Shown here one piece after another: positions 37,501 to 45,806 of a DNA stretch of 64,000 nt. How positions within the stretch are numbered: position 1 is the first letter of the stretch; each line of letters begins with the position of its first letter. The stretch comes from an uncultured Micrococcaceae bacterium (GTDB lineage Bacteria > Actinomycetota > Actinomycetes > Actinomycetales > Micrococcaceae), in NCBI GenBank assembly GCA_947502645.1, contig CANNAD010000002.1, forward strand, positions 1-64,000, in the 5' to 3' direction. The notes under the pieces are model-generated. The model had not been told where the DNA came from. It searched no databases and saw only the letters and a program-made list of their open reading frames with translations. The translations under genes and the position numbers were made by a program.

Positions 37501-37967
37501 ACAGCTTCGGCGACGTCTCCGTTCTGGAGACCAAGGACTACCTCTTTGGCCTCCAACAGGGCAGTGAGCACATCATTGAGCTGGAAAAGGGCGTCAAGCT
37601 CATCGCCACGCTGGAGGCAGTCTCCGAAGCTGACGAGAAGGGGATGCGCACCGTCATGTGCACCCTGAACGGGCAACTACGGCCAGTTCTGGTGCGCGAC
37701 AAGAGTGTGGAAAGCGACGTCGTCGTTGCAGAGCGTGCAGATCCAACCAATACGGGTCATGTTCCTGCCCCCTTTGCTGGCGCAGTGACGGTCACGGTGA
37801 AACCGGGCGACTCCATTAGTGCCGGAGACACGGTTGCCACCATCGAGGCGATGAAGATGGAAGCATCCATCAGCGCGCCTATCGGTGGGACCGTGGAACG
37901 GGTAGCTATTTCGAGCGTTGCCCAGGTCCAGGGTGGCGACTTGCTGCTGGTGCTCGCCACCGACTAG
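34569..37967 (+). CDS. pyc: Pyruvate carboxylase
   Basis: Biotin-dependent anaplerotic enzyme making oxaloacetate from pyruvate. 1132 aa in one chain. The biotin carboxylase domain (1-~455) has AGGGGRGMR and the EMNPRIQVEHTVTEE signature. The carboxyltransferase domain (~520-970) has TDTTFRDAHQSLLATRVR and the metal-binding HLHTHDTAGG. The C-terminal biotinyl domain has K1096 in IEAMKMEAS. ATG start with AAGGAGAG upstream. Single-gene unit with promoter and terminator on either side. Confidence 0.97.
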   Translation: MFSKILVANRGEIAIRALRAGHEVGAKTVAVFPHEDRNSIHRQKADEAYLIGEEGHPVRAYLDVDEIVRVAQESGCDAIYPGYGFLSENPDLARAAKEAGIAFVGPHADVLELAGNKVKALEAARNAGIPVLKSSAPSADMDTLIAAADEVGFPIFVKAVAGGGGRGMRRVDTRAELPEALNAAMREADTAFGDPTMFLEQAVLRPRHIEVQVLADAEGNVIHLFERDCSLQRRHQKVVEIAPAPNLDEDIRQALYRDAVKFAKALNYVNAGTVEFLVDTVGERAGQHVFIEMNPRIQVEHTVTEEVTDVDLVQSQLRIAAGETLADLGLSQDTVQLKGAALQCRITTEDPANGFRPDVGSITAYRSAGGAGVRLDGGTVYAGAEISPHFDSMLVKLTCRGRNYPAAITRARRALAEFRIRGVSTNIAFLQAVLADPEFVAGNVATSFIDERPELLHARVSADRGTKLLTWLADVTVNKPHGEATVGVQPKEKLPEISAKPVPGSRQRLQELGPEKFAAELRAQTAVAVTDTTFRDAHQSLLATRVRTRDLAAAGAAVTALTPGLFSVEAWGGATYDVSLRFLGEDPWDRLAILREEIPNICLQMLLRGRNTVGYTPYPTEVTDAFVREAAETGIDIFRIFDALNDVSQMEPAIKAVRATGTAVAEVALCYTADMLDPAEKLYTLDYYLDLAQKCVDAGAHILAIKDMAGLLRPAAAAKLVKALRERFDLPVHLHTHDTAGGQLATLLAAVEAGVDAVDVASASLAGTTSQPPASALVAALAHTERDTGLDLQAVGSLEPYWEAVRKLYAPFESGLTGPTGRVYTHEIPGGQLSNLRQQAIALGLGEHFEAIEDMYTAADRMLGRLVKVTPSSKVVGDLALQLVGSRVDPAEFEQNPQNYDIPDSVIGFLSGELGDPPGGWPEPFRTKALQGRSVKKRDATISDADAEALAGDSQTRRTTLNRLLFPGPAADFQKIRDSFGDVSVLETKDYLFGLQQGSEHIIELEKGVKLIATLEAVSEADEKGMRTVMCTLNGQLRPVLVRDKSVESDVVVAERADPTNTGHVPAPFAGAVTVTVKPGDSISAGDTVATIEAMKMEASISAPIGGTVERVAISSVAQVQGGDLLLVLATD

Positions 37968-37993
37968 GCACAAGTGTGTTCGACTCCACGTCG

Positions 37994-38028
37994 GAGTAGC
38001 GCCCACCTCGTTCTGGTGTGCGCTACTC
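37994..38028 (+). terminator. Terminator after pyc
   Basis: A 14-bp stem with one mismatch (37994-38007 with 38015-38028) closes on a 7-base loop, between pyc and the next gene. No T-run. Confidence 0.55.
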
Positions 38029-38094
38029 TGGTGGCTAAACGCTGGCCGAGGGTTTTCATGCCGCTGGCCACGACAGCTACCAGCGAGGATGTTC

Positions 38095-39375
38095 ATGCCT
38101 GCCGAAAAGAAGGACCCCGACGCATCAGGAAAGCCTGAGACCGTCGAAAAGCCTCAGACCACGCGGCTTATCCAGGCACCTGCACTCCCCAAAGAGCAGC
38201 CGACCACGGCGCCCGAGGGAGAGGACACAGACGCGTCCGATACCGTCAGCCCGCCCTCGGAGCCGGCTCCGAATGACCCAACAAGCCCCACATGGATGAC
38301 GGCCTCGGACCTGGCGGTCGGCAAACAGCAGCCGAGCGGCCCCTCATCTCCCGTGACGGGAGAAGACGCTGCCTCCTCCGTTGAGGAGCAAACGAGCGAG
38401 GTCCAGCAGGAGGGTGTTCCGCGAAGTGCACGCCGGGACAAGGAGGACGGCCCCGAAGCGGCATCATCGTTGACGGCTGACAGGCTTCTAGTGGGTACCG
38501 AACGTCCACCCATCGGCGGATGGCGACGCTGGCTGTACAACGCGAGTTTCGGGAAAATCAACGTCGGTGATTCAGACAAGGTGCGTATAGCGCGTGCTCT
38601 GGAAAACCGCGTGGGCTTTCGGATGGGGGAGCGGACCCGGTATGTTCCCGTCCTGTCACGAAAGGGCGGCGTCGGCAAGACGACCGTGACCACGCTGCTC
38701 GGAATGGTTCTCGCAGACATCCGTGAAGACAGAATTATCGCTCTGGACGCCAACCCGGATCGTGGCACGCTCTCAGACCGTTCGCCCGGCCGAGCGGAAT
38801 TCACTGCCCGGCAACTGGTTCAGAACCGGTTCCTGGTGGATTCGTTCTCGCAGCTCTCGAGCTACGTGGCGCGGGACGGATCACGTCTCGATGTCCTGGC
38901 CTCGGACACCGACCCCGCGGTCGCGCAGGCCTTCGACGACTCCGACTACCGTGCCGTCACAGACATCCTTGGACGCTACTACTCCATCGTCCTGACCGAT
39001 TCAGGGACAGGCATGGTCCATTCCGTCATGAAAGGCACGCTGGAAAAGGCCGACTCCGTGGTGCTCGTCTCCGGTGGGAGCGTCGACGAAGCCCGGCTGG
39101 CATCGGAAACCTTGTCCTGGCTCGAAGCCCACGGCCGGGCAGATCTGGTAGCCAGAGCGATCGTGGTCATCAACATGTCGGCCAGCAGCGCCACGAAGGT
39201 CAACGTGGACGAAATTGAAGATCATTTTCGCTCCCGGGTGGGAACCGTTGTACGGCTGCCGTACGACCCCCATCTGGCCGAAGGCTCGCGTGTGGACCTT
39301 GCAAAACTGCGGCCGGCCACGCGAACGGCCGCCACTGAGCTTGCCGCGCTGGTGGTGGACGGACTTCATCCCTAA
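38095..39375 (+). CDS. MinD/ParA-like ATPase with long disordered N-terminus (EspI-like)
   Basis: 426 aa. Start ATG 38095 with GAGGA 5 bases upstream. Residues 1-~135 are rich in P, E, S, T and K and look disordered. A linker with IGGWRRWLYNASFGKINVG precedes the ATPase domain. The deviant Walker A KGGVGKTT is at 190-197, and ALDANPDRGTLSD and IVLTDSGTGM follow. This layout resembles the ESX accessory ATPase EspI and related actinobacterial proteins, but no ESX gene is in the window. It lies alone between pyc and mtr. Function unknown. Confidence 0.82.
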   Translation: MPAEKKDPDASGKPETVEKPQTTRLIQAPALPKEQPTTAPEGEDTDASDTVSPPSEPAPNDPTSPTWMTASDLAVGKQQPSGPSSPVTGEDAASSVEEQTSEVQQEGVPRSARRDKEDGPEAASSLTADRLLVGTERPPIGGWRRWLYNASFGKINVGDSDKVRIARALENRVGFRMGERTRYVPVLSRKGGVGKTTVTTLLGMVLADIREDRIIALDANPDRGTLSDRSPGRAEFTARQLVQNRFLVDSFSQLSSYVARDGSRLDVLASDTDPAVAQAFDDSDYRAVTDILGRYYSIVLTDSGTGMVHSVMKGTLEKADSVVLVSGGSVDEARLASETLSWLEAHGRADLVARAIVVINMSASSATKVNVDEIEDHFRSRVGTVVRLPYDPHLAEGSRVDLAKLRPATRTAATELAALVVDGLHP

Positions 39376-39396
39376 CCAAGGGATACACTGCTGGGT

Positions 39397-40827
39397 GTGA
39401 CTTACTACGACCTTGCAATCATCGGATCCGGCTCAGGCAACTCCCTCGTGACCCCGGAGTGGGACGACAAGAAAATAGCCATCATCGACGGCGGAATCTT
39501 TGGAGGAACGTGCCTGAACACAGGCTGCATCCCCACCAAGATGTTTGTCTATCCGGCCGAGATCGGTCATCGGGTTGCCGAGGTTGAATCCCTGGGCGTC
39601 GACGCGACGGTTCAGGGGGCACGCTGGAGCGATATCCGCGATCGCATCTTCGGACGGATTGACGCCATTTCAGAGGGCGGACGCAAATACCGTGCAGAGG
39701 ATCTCGATAACGTCACTCTCTTTTCGGAAAATGCGCGCTTCACCTCCCTGAACACACTCGAAACAGATTCTGGCCAGATCGTAGAGGCTGGACAAATCGT
39801 CCTCGCCGCCGGATCGCGCGCAGTGAAACCGGACATTAAAGGTATGGACCTACCCCAGGTGCATACCTCGGACACCGTGATGCGCGTGGACACTCTGCCG
39901 GATCGGGTGCTCATCATCGGCGGTGGGTATATCGCGGCGGAGTTTGCCGGTATTTTCACTGGTTTGGGATCCAGCGTCACGATGGTCAATCGTTCCGGTA
40001 CGTTGCTACGCGGCCAGGACACCACTGTCACTGAACGGTTCACGGACTCCGCCGCTGAAACGTGGGATCTCAAGCTCCATTGCGTCGTCGAGTCGATGAC
40101 GGCGAACACGGGCGGCAGCGTCACGGCCAATCTGGCGTCCACGCTGGACAGCAGCGAGGAAACGATCGAAGCGGACCTCATACTGGTGGCCACGGGCCGC
40201 GTCCCCAACAGCGATACAACAGGCTGCGAATCAGTTGGCATTGACCTAGAGCTGGATGGACGAGTTCGCGTTGACCCGTACCAGCGTGTTCTCGCCAACG
40301 GAGAACCGGTGGAAGGGCTGTGGGCCCTCGGCGACATCAGCTCCGAGCATCAGCTCAAGCACGTGGCAAACCATGAAGCCCGCGTCGTGGGACACAATCT
40401 GGTCCATCCCGATGACCTGAGAGAGAGCAACCACCGATTTGTCCCGGCAGCAGTATTCACGCACCCGCAGATCGCCGCCGTCGGGCTCACCGAGGACCAG
40501 GCCCTTGCGCGTGAGCGCAGGACCGGGCTGGAGACCGTCATCGCCGTCCAGGAATACGGTTCCACGGCCTACGGCTGGGCCATGGAAGACACCACCGGGT
40601 TCGTCAAGCTCATCGCAGAGAAAGAGTCAGGCAAGCTACTCGGCGCCCACATCATGGGACACGAAGCTTCGATACTCATCCAACCGCTCATCCAGGCCAT
40701 GTCGTTCGATCTGACGGTCACGGACATGGCGCGTGGTCAGTACTGGACCCACCCCGCACTGACAGAAGTCGTTGAGAACGCGCTACTCTCCCTCAACGTC
40801 GACGCCAAGCCAGGACAGCCCGTCTAG
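39397..40827 (+). CDS. mtr: Mycothione reductase
   Basis: Flavoprotein disulphide reductase that keeps mycothiol reduced using NADPH. 476 aa. The FAD-binding IIGSGSGN is near residue 8 and the redox disulphide is C39/C44 in GGTCLNTGCIPTKMF. The second nucleotide site is IIGGGYIAAEFAG. The C-terminal HPALTEVVENAL carries the catalytic His. IPTKMF instead of VPSK marks the mycothione reductase branch. GTG 39397 lies 7 bases after TACACT (39384-39389), suggesting a leaderless mRNA. Its stop overlaps the opposing gene by 4 bases. Confidence 0.92.
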   Translation: MTYYDLAIIGSGSGNSLVTPEWDDKKIAIIDGGIFGGTCLNTGCIPTKMFVYPAEIGHRVAEVESLGVDATVQGARWSDIRDRIFGRIDAISEGGRKYRAEDLDNVTLFSENARFTSLNTLETDSGQIVEAGQIVLAAGSRAVKPDIKGMDLPQVHTSDTVMRVDTLPDRVLIIGGGYIAAEFAGIFTGLGSSVTMVNRSGTLLRGQDTTVTERFTDSAAETWDLKLHCVVESMTANTGGSVTANLASTLDSSEETIEADLILVATGRVPNSDTTGCESVGIDLELDGRVRVDPYQRVLANGEPVEGLWALGDISSEHQLKHVANHEARVVGHNLVHPDDLRESNHRFVPAAVFTHPQIAAVGLTEDQALARERRTGLETVIAVQEYGSTAYGWAMEDTTGFVKLIAEKESGKLLGAHIMGHEASILIQPLIQAMSFDLTVTDMARGQYWTHPALTEVVENALLSLNVDAKPGQPV

Positions 40828-42632
40828 CTGCTCGAGCCCGCGTAGATTGAATCCACAGTGTCCGCGTAGTCCTTGAGTACCTGGGCGCGCTTGATTTTCA
40901 TCGACGGGGTCAGGTGGCCACTGGCCTCTGTGAAGTCCGTTGGGACAATCCGGAACGTCTTGATGGACTCTGCCCTGGAAACGGTCGTATTTGCGTGATC
41001 CACCACCGACTGGATCTCGGCAAGCACAGTTTCGTGCTGGCCGGCCTCTTCAATACTTGTTGATGCTGGCAGGTTATGGCGTTCAAGCCAACCGGGAAGC
41101 GCTTCCTCGTCCAGAGTGATCAACGCGGCAATGAACGGCCTCTGATCTCCCACGACGACGCAGTTGGACACGATGGCATGCGCCCGGATGGTGTCCTCCA
41201 GCTTGGCGGGCACAACATTTTTGCCGCTGGCCGTGACGATGATTTCCTTCTTGCGCCCGGTGATCCTGAGGTAGCCCTCATTGTCGAGCGCACCGATATC
41301 CCCGGTATGGAACCAACCGTCTGTGAACTCCTTCTCCGTAAGATCCGGCCGATTGAAATATCCTCGAAAAACAGAAACGCCCTTGGCGAGAATCTCGCCG
41401 TCGTCCGCAATCTTCACGGCGTTTCCCGGCAGTGGGATGCCAACCGAACCGATGGAGAATTGCTGAGGGCGGTTGACCGTGATGGGTGCCGTCGTCTCCG
41501 TCAGTCCGTAACCCTCAAGAACCATGAGCCCAATGCCATGGAAGAAATGACCGAGACGTTCGCCCAACGGGCCGCCTCCAGAAACGGCGTAACGCACCTG
41601 ACCGCCCATGGCCTCGCGAAGCGTCTTGTACACAAGCTTGTCGAACAATTTATGCTTCAGATTCAGCATCAGCGGAATCTTGCCCGCACTTTGTGCTCGT
41701 GACCACTCGATCGAAGTGTTTGCAGCCGCGGCGAAAATTTTGCCCTTGCCGCCAGCTTCGGCCTTTTGTACCGAGCCGTTGTATACCTTCTCGAAGACGC
41801 GAGGTACGACAAGTAGGAACGTGGGGCTGTACCCCTGGAGGTCGGGCAGAAGATTCTTGATGTCGGGTGTATGCGCCACAGTAGCGCCGGATGCCACGCA
41901 GAGCACGGAGATAAAGCGCGCGAATACGTGTGCCAGGGGCAGGAACATGATGGTTCGTGCGTCTTCATTCACGCACTCCGGGAGGGCGGAGGCGGCGTTG
42001 TCGCACAACTCAACAAAGTTGCCGTGCGTGAGCTCGCACCCCTTGGGTTTGCCGGTAGTGCCGGACGTATAGATGATGGTGGCCAGATCGGCGAGGTTCG
42101 CCTGTGAGCGGCGCTGCTCGATGACCTGCTGATTGGCGTCTGTGCCGCTGGCTCGAAGGTCATCAAGACCGGTGCCGTCGAACTGCCAGATGTTCGCAAG
42201 CGCCGGAAGATCCTCGTTCGCGGCTGCCTGGCGTACTACGTTCTCGGCGGCCTCTGACTCTACGAAAATTGCGACTGCGCCGGAGTCACTGAGAATCCAG
42301 GCTACTTGGGATGGGGAAGAGGTTTCGTAGACCGGGACGGAGACGGCGCCCGTGAACCAGATCGCAAAGTCAACGAGTGACCATTCGTACCGGGTCCTTG
42401 CCATGATGGCAACGCGGTCCCCGGTCTGGACGCCGGATGCAATCATTCCGCCGGCAATGCGTTTTACGTCCTTCAGGAAGTCGGCGGCGCTGATGTCTTG
42501 CCATTGGCCTGCTGAATTCTTGGTGGAGAATAGCGCAAGTTCCTTGGGTTTGTTCGCCTGTCGGAGCAAAAGATCCGTGATGTTCATGTCCGGTGGCGTT
42601 TCTACCATGACAGGGATGCTGTACTCGCGCAC
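40824..42632 (-). CDS. Long-chain fatty acid--CoA ligase (AMP-forming)
   Basis: 602 aa member of the ANL superfamily. The P-loop IIYTSGTTGKPKG, the GYGLTETTAP motif, the GWFHTGDIG motif and the hinge region ITGRKKEIIVTASGKNV are all present. Length and the absence of a small-acid signature suggest long-chain acyl substrates (FadD15/FACL-like). GTG start with GAGGAG 6 bases upstream. Convergent with mtr, sharing the CTAG that forms both stop codons. Membrane-associated lipid activation is likely. Confidence 0.9.
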   Translation of the reverse strand: MREYSIPVMVETPPDMNITDLLLRQANKPKELALFSTKNSAGQWQDISAADFLKDVKRIAGGMIASGVQTGDRVAIMARTRYEWSLVDFAIWFTGAVSVPVYETSSPSQVAWILSDSGAVAIFVESEAAENVVRQAAANEDLPALANIWQFDGTGLDDLRASGTDANQQVIEQRRSQANLADLATIIYTSGTTGKPKGCELTHGNFVELCDNAASALPECVNEDARTIMFLPLAHVFARFISVLCVASGATVAHTPDIKNLLPDLQGYSPTFLLVVPRVFEKVYNGSVQKAEAGGKGKIFAAAANTSIEWSRAQSAGKIPLMLNLKHKLFDKLVYKTLREAMGGQVRYAVSGGGPLGERLGHFFHGIGLMVLEGYGLTETTAPITVNRPQQFSIGSVGIPLPGNAVKIADDGEILAKGVSVFRGYFNRPDLTEKEFTDGWFHTGDIGALDNEGYLRITGRKKEIIVTASGKNVVPAKLEDTIRAHAIVSNCVVVGDQRPFIAALITLDEEALPGWLERHNLPASTSIEEAGQHETVLAEIQSVVDHANTTVSRAESIKTFRIVPTDFTEASGHLTPSMKIKRAQVLKDYADTVDSIYAGSSS

Positions 42633-42715
42633 GTTGACTCCTCGTTGTTAGCTCGATCACTCAAAGGATACCCCGTAAAGCACCTTTCCTCACGAGAGTC
42701 TACTGACCAGTAACA

Positions 42716-42736
42716 TAACGTTTTCGACGTTAGTCT
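42716..42736 (+). promoter_or_regulatory. glk promoter element with inverted repeat
   Basis: TAACGT-TTTCG-ACGTTA (42716-42732) is a perfect 6-bp inverted repeat that overlaps a TAGTCT -10 (42731-42736). No good -35 is seen. It is a candidate operator for sugar-responsive control of glk. The rest of the 151-bp divergent gap toward the acyl-CoA ligase holds a weak minus-strand TATCCT. Confidence 0.4.
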
Positions 42737-42783
42737 TGAGGACCGGCCCATTCGGCCGCAGTACCGCATAGGAGGGACGTTCC

Positions 42784-43773
42784 GTGGAGGATCCACACAG
42801 GCAACCGGCACTGGCCATCGGAATCGATGTTGGCGGCACAAAGGTTGCGGGCGGCGTCGTTGATCATCAGGGCCAGATCCTGTCCCGGCTGGAACTGCCG
42901 TGCCCCGGACAGGATGCTCGGGCGGTAGAGGATGTCATCGTTCGCATCGTCACCGACATCTCCGGAGAATATCCGGTGTCCGCCGTTGGTATTGGCGCCG
43001 CAGGCTGGATCAACCTCGAGGGGTCGCGCGTACTGTTCAGCCCTCACCTTGCCTGGCGGGACGAACCCCTGCGCGAGAACCTCGAGCGACTGCTTCAACG
43101 GCCCGTGCATCTGATGAACGACGCCGACGCGGCCGGATGGGCTGAATGGCAATTTGGTGCGGGGCAGGGGGAGAGCCGGCTCATCTGCCTCACGCTCGGT
43201 ACGGGCATCGGAGGGGCACTGATCATGGACGGGAAAGTGGAGCGAGGCCGCCACGGAATGGCAGGCGAGTTCGGCCATCAGGTGATCGTTCCCGGAGGAT
43301 TCCGCTGCGAATGCGGAAACCGAGGCTGCTGGGAACAGTATGCATCCGGAAACGCTCTTGGAAGAGAAGCCCGCGAACTCGCTGCCGCCCAGTCTCCCGT
43401 CGCAGAATCGATACGTGAGGCTGCCACCCGCAACCACGGGGCGATCACAGGCCAGATAGTCACCAATCTGGCACTGACCGGAGACCCAGCAAGCCGGGAA
43501 CTGATCGAGGATGCCGGCGAGTGGCTCGGTCTCGGTCTTGCCAACCTTGCTGCTGTGATCGATCCCGGTACTTTCGTGATCGGCGGAGGGCTCTCACGCG
43601 CTGGGGATCTACTCCTGGAACCGGCCCGACGGGCATTCTCCCGCCAACTGGCTGGCCGTGGATACCGTCCCGCGGCCCCCATTCTTGCTGCCGCGCTCGG
43701 ACCGGACGCCGGACTCATCGGCGCGGCGGATCTGGCCAGAACTCAAACTTCCGCGCCGTCGCCTCTGAAATAA
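42784..43773 (+). CDS. glk: ROK family glucokinase
   Basis: Phosphorylates glucose to glucose-6-phosphate using ATP or polyphosphate. 329 aa. GIDVGGTKVAGGVVD is the phosphate-binding start, GEFGHQ holds the glucose-binding His, and CECGNRGC is the ROK zinc motif. No N-terminal DNA-binding domain is present, so it is a kinase and not a ROK repressor. GTG start with AGGAGGGA upstream. Its 3' end overlaps the convergent gene by 31 bp. Confidence 0.9.
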   Translation: MEDPHRQPALAIGIDVGGTKVAGGVVDHQGQILSRLELPCPGQDARAVEDVIVRIVTDISGEYPVSAVGIGAAGWINLEGSRVLFSPHLAWRDEPLRENLERLLQRPVHLMNDADAAGWAEWQFGAGQGESRLICLTLGTGIGGALIMDGKVERGRHGMAGEFGHQVIVPGGFRCECGNRGCWEQYASGNALGREARELAAAQSPVAESIREAATRNHGAITGQIVTNLALTGDPASRELIEDAGEWLGLGLANLAAVIDPGTFVIGGGLSRAGDLLLEPARRAFSRQLAGRGYRPAAPILAAALGPDAGLIGAADLARTQTSAPSPLK

Positions 43774-44183
43774 TCGCGGCCCTTCGGCAGCCGCGACAAC
43801 AAGTAACCGACGCCAGCCAGGAACGCAACGATGATTCCGAGGGTTACTGCCAAAGGCGCCGCCGGCCACAAAATCGCCAGCAAAAGCAGGACCAGCGGGC
43901 CGCCTGCAGCGGCCAACCAGGCCAGCACCACCAACGGCTCTCCCGATCCCAGCGGAGGCAGATCGTCAGGGACGTATTTCTCGTCCGTCGGCTCTTCAGG
44001 GGGAGCGTAATCCCGCGGACCCGACGTCGTGAAATGAGGTTGGCCCTCGAAGATGCGGCGGACACGTTCAGCGGCAGGAAGCTCCTGCGGCGCCGCACTC
44101 TCGGGTTCGGGGCCGGTTTCATCCTCCGTCAGCCGGGATACAAGATCCCGCCAGACGGCGTCGTCGTTGTTGCGCTCGGTCAT
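43743..44183 (-). CDS. Small membrane protein of unknown function
   Basis: 146 aa. The first ~80 residues are acidic and Pro-rich (ETGPEPESAAPQELPAAERV, DYAPPEEPTDEKYVPDDLPP) and probably cytoplasmic. Two membrane segments at ~83-105 and 109-131 form a hairpin. It ends RLPKGRDYFRGDGAEV. Start ATG overlaps the stop of the esterase gene upstream, so both are one transcript. It ends inside glk on the other strand. Similar small two-helix proteins are common in Arthrobacter but have no assigned role. Confidence 0.78.
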   Translation of the reverse strand: MTERNNDDAVWRDLVSRLTEDETGPEPESAAPQELPAAERVRRIFEGQPHFTTSGPRDYAPPEEPTDEKYVPDDLPPLGSGEPLVVLAWLAAAGGPLVLLLLAILWPAAPLAVTLGIIVAFLAGVGYLLSRLPKGRDYFRGDGAEV

Positions 44184-44941
44184 CGGCCACCTCCGGCGGC
44201 AAGTTGATCTACGAAATCGGCGGTTCCCGAGAAAATGGTCTCGGCGTCATGATCCATGGTGGCTACATGGTAGCTGTTCGTCAGTGCTACAACCTTGAGG
44301 GAATCCTGCGGCACTCCTGCTCGGAGTGCGTCCATGCTGCTTTCGGGAACTATCGGGTCCACTGAGGACCTGAAGGCCAGAACCGGCACGTCAATCCGGG
44401 GCAGCAGCGCGGTGGTGTCGCGGAAGAGCTTGCGAAGCTGGTGCACGGCGGCTACCGGGGTGCGGGAATATGCCTGTTCGTCCATGCCCTCCTTCTTGAT
44501 GCTGTTTCCAATGGATGGGACTGAACGGATAACGTACTTCATCAGTCCGGAATAGCGGGCACGTGGGTCATCGATCGTGAGTCCGGGATTTACGACGACG
44601 GCGCCCTTGACGTCTTCACAGGCCGTCAGGCGAAGGGCGAGGGTGCCTCCCATGGACAGGCCTGCGGCTATCTGCAGGTCCGTTTCCTGTCGTAATTCCT
44701 GATAGGCGTTTGCAACTTCTTCATACCAGGCTTGCCAGGGTGTTGCGGCCAGTTCCTGCCACGATGTCTGATGACCGGGAAGCAGCGGAACACGGACCGA
44801 GAATCCCAGATCCGCCAGATGCTGCGCCCACGCCATGACGCTGACCGGTGACCCGGTGAAACCATGTGAGACAACAATGCCGATGCGTGCGCGTTCGCCA
44901 TGCCCGGGCGAGGAGAATGCTGCGGTGCTGGATGTGGCCAT
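44180..44941 (-). CDS. Alpha/beta hydrolase, Est30/monoacylglycerol lipase-like carboxylesterase
   Basis: 253 aa. The oxyanion HG lies in VVSHGFTGSP, nucleophile Ser96 in AGLSMGGT, Asp195 in FRSSVDPIVP and His225 in NSYHVATMD, a full triad. No signal peptide, so cytoplasmic. ATG 44941 (MATSSTAAF) lies 6 bases after TAGTCT (44953-44948) and may be a leaderless start; ATG 44947 would add two residues. Adjacent plsC (divergent) and a nearby acyl-CoA ligase suggest acyl-lipid turnover. Substrate not determinable. Confidence 0.87.
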   Translation of the reverse strand: MATSSTAAFSSPGHGERARIGIVVSHGFTGSPVSVMAWAQHLADLGFSVRVPLLPGHQTSWQELAATPWQAWYEEVANAYQELRQETDLQIAAGLSMGGTLALRLTACEDVKGAVVVNPGLTIDDPRARYSGLMKYVIRSVPSIGNSIKKEGMDEQAYSRTPVAAVHQLRKLFRDTTALLPRIDVPVLAFRSSVDPIVPESSMDALRAGVPQDSLKVVALTNSYHVATMDHDAETIFSGTADFVDQLAAGGGR

Positions 44942-44946
44942 ACACA

Positions 44947-44953
44947 TAGACTA
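44947..44953. promoter_or_regulatory. Overlapping divergent -10 elements (esterase and plsC)
   Basis: TAGACTA contains TAGACT on the plus strand (44947-44952) and TAGTCT on the minus strand (44953-44948). The minus copy fits a leaderless start at 44941. The plus copy would give plsC a ~46-nt leader. No strong -35 is visible on either side. Confidence 0.4.
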
Positions 44954-45004
44954 GTGTCACAAAGGCCACAGCAACGGCGTCGGAACATCAGAGAGGCCTA
45001 CGGA

Positions 45005-45730
45005 GTGTTTTACTGGTTCATGAAGCGGATCATCATCGGGCCGGTGGTAAACATGCTCTTCCGTCCATGGGCCAAGGGGCTGGATAATATCCCCGAGAAA
45101 GGCCCGGCCATCCTGGTGAGCAATCATCTGTCGTTCTCGGATTCGATCTTCTTGCCGCTCGCTGTGCCGCGCCCGGTAGCTTTTCTCGCCAAGAGCGAGT
45201 ACTTCAACGGCAAGGGTCTGAAGGGCAAGCTCACGGCCGCCTTCTTCCGCATGACCAATCAGCTGCCCATGGACCGATCTGGTGGCGCAGCCTCCGCATC
45301 CTCGTTGTCAGCTGGCGCCGATATTCTCGCTGGCGGAAGTCTGCTCGGCATTTACCCAGAAGGCACCCGCAGTCCCGATGGACGCCTGTACCGCGGGAAA
45401 ACCGGAGTGGCGAAGCTCGTTCTGACTGCCGGCGTTCCGGTCATTCCAGTGGCAATGATTGGCACAGATAAGGTGCAGCCGATCGGCCGTCGAATCCCCA
45501 ACATTCGGCGGGTTGGTGTGATTGTGGGCGAGCCTCTGGACTTCAGCCGGTATGAGGGACTCGCGGAGGACCGTTTCATCCAGCGATCCGTGACGGACGA
45601 GATCATGTATGAGCTGATGCGCTTGTCAGGCCAAGAATACGTGGACATGTACGCTGCCACGGTCAAAGAGAAGTTGGCTGCTCGGAAAGCCAAGACGCCA
45701 AAGCGTCCGGTCGTCCGCAAGAAGAAGTAG
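45005..45730 (+). CDS. plsC: 1-acyl-sn-glycerol-3-phosphate acyltransferase
   Basis: Adds the second acyl chain in phosphatidic acid synthesis at the membrane. 241 aa from GTG 45005 (VFYWFMKRII) with AGAGAGG upstream; the longer frame lies over the divergent promoter. The HX4D motif is NHLSFSD (H41, D46). YPEGTRSPDG is the glycerol-phosphate-binding motif and PVIPVAMIGT is motif IV. A basic tail (RKAKTPKRPVVRKKK) ends the protein. Confidence 0.92.
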   Translation: MFYWFMKRIIIGPVVNMLFRPWAKGLDNIPEKGPAILVSNHLSFSDSIFLPLAVPRPVAFLAKSEYFNGKGLKGKLTAAFFRMTNQLPMDRSGGAASASSLSAGADILAGGSLLGIYPEGTRSPDGRLYRGKTGVAKLVLTAGVPVIPVAMIGTDKVQPIGRRIPNIRRVGVIVGEPLDFSRYEGLAEDRFIQRSVTDEIMYELMRLSGQEYVDMYAATVKEKLAARKAKTPKRPVVRKKK

Positions 45731-45760
45731 CGGAGTATTACTCCCTGAGGCTGATTTGAT

Positions 45761-45779
45761 GACCGCCAGTGAGGCGGTC
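45761..45779 (+). terminator. Short hairpin after plsC
   Basis: GACCGCC and GGCGGTC pair around AGTGA. A GGAGT/ACTCC hairpin at 45732-45744 precedes it. Together they probably end the plsC mRNA before the aroG promoter. Confidence 0.4.
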
Positions 45780-45806
45780 GTGTGCGCCGACTTGTACGCT
45801 GGAGAG

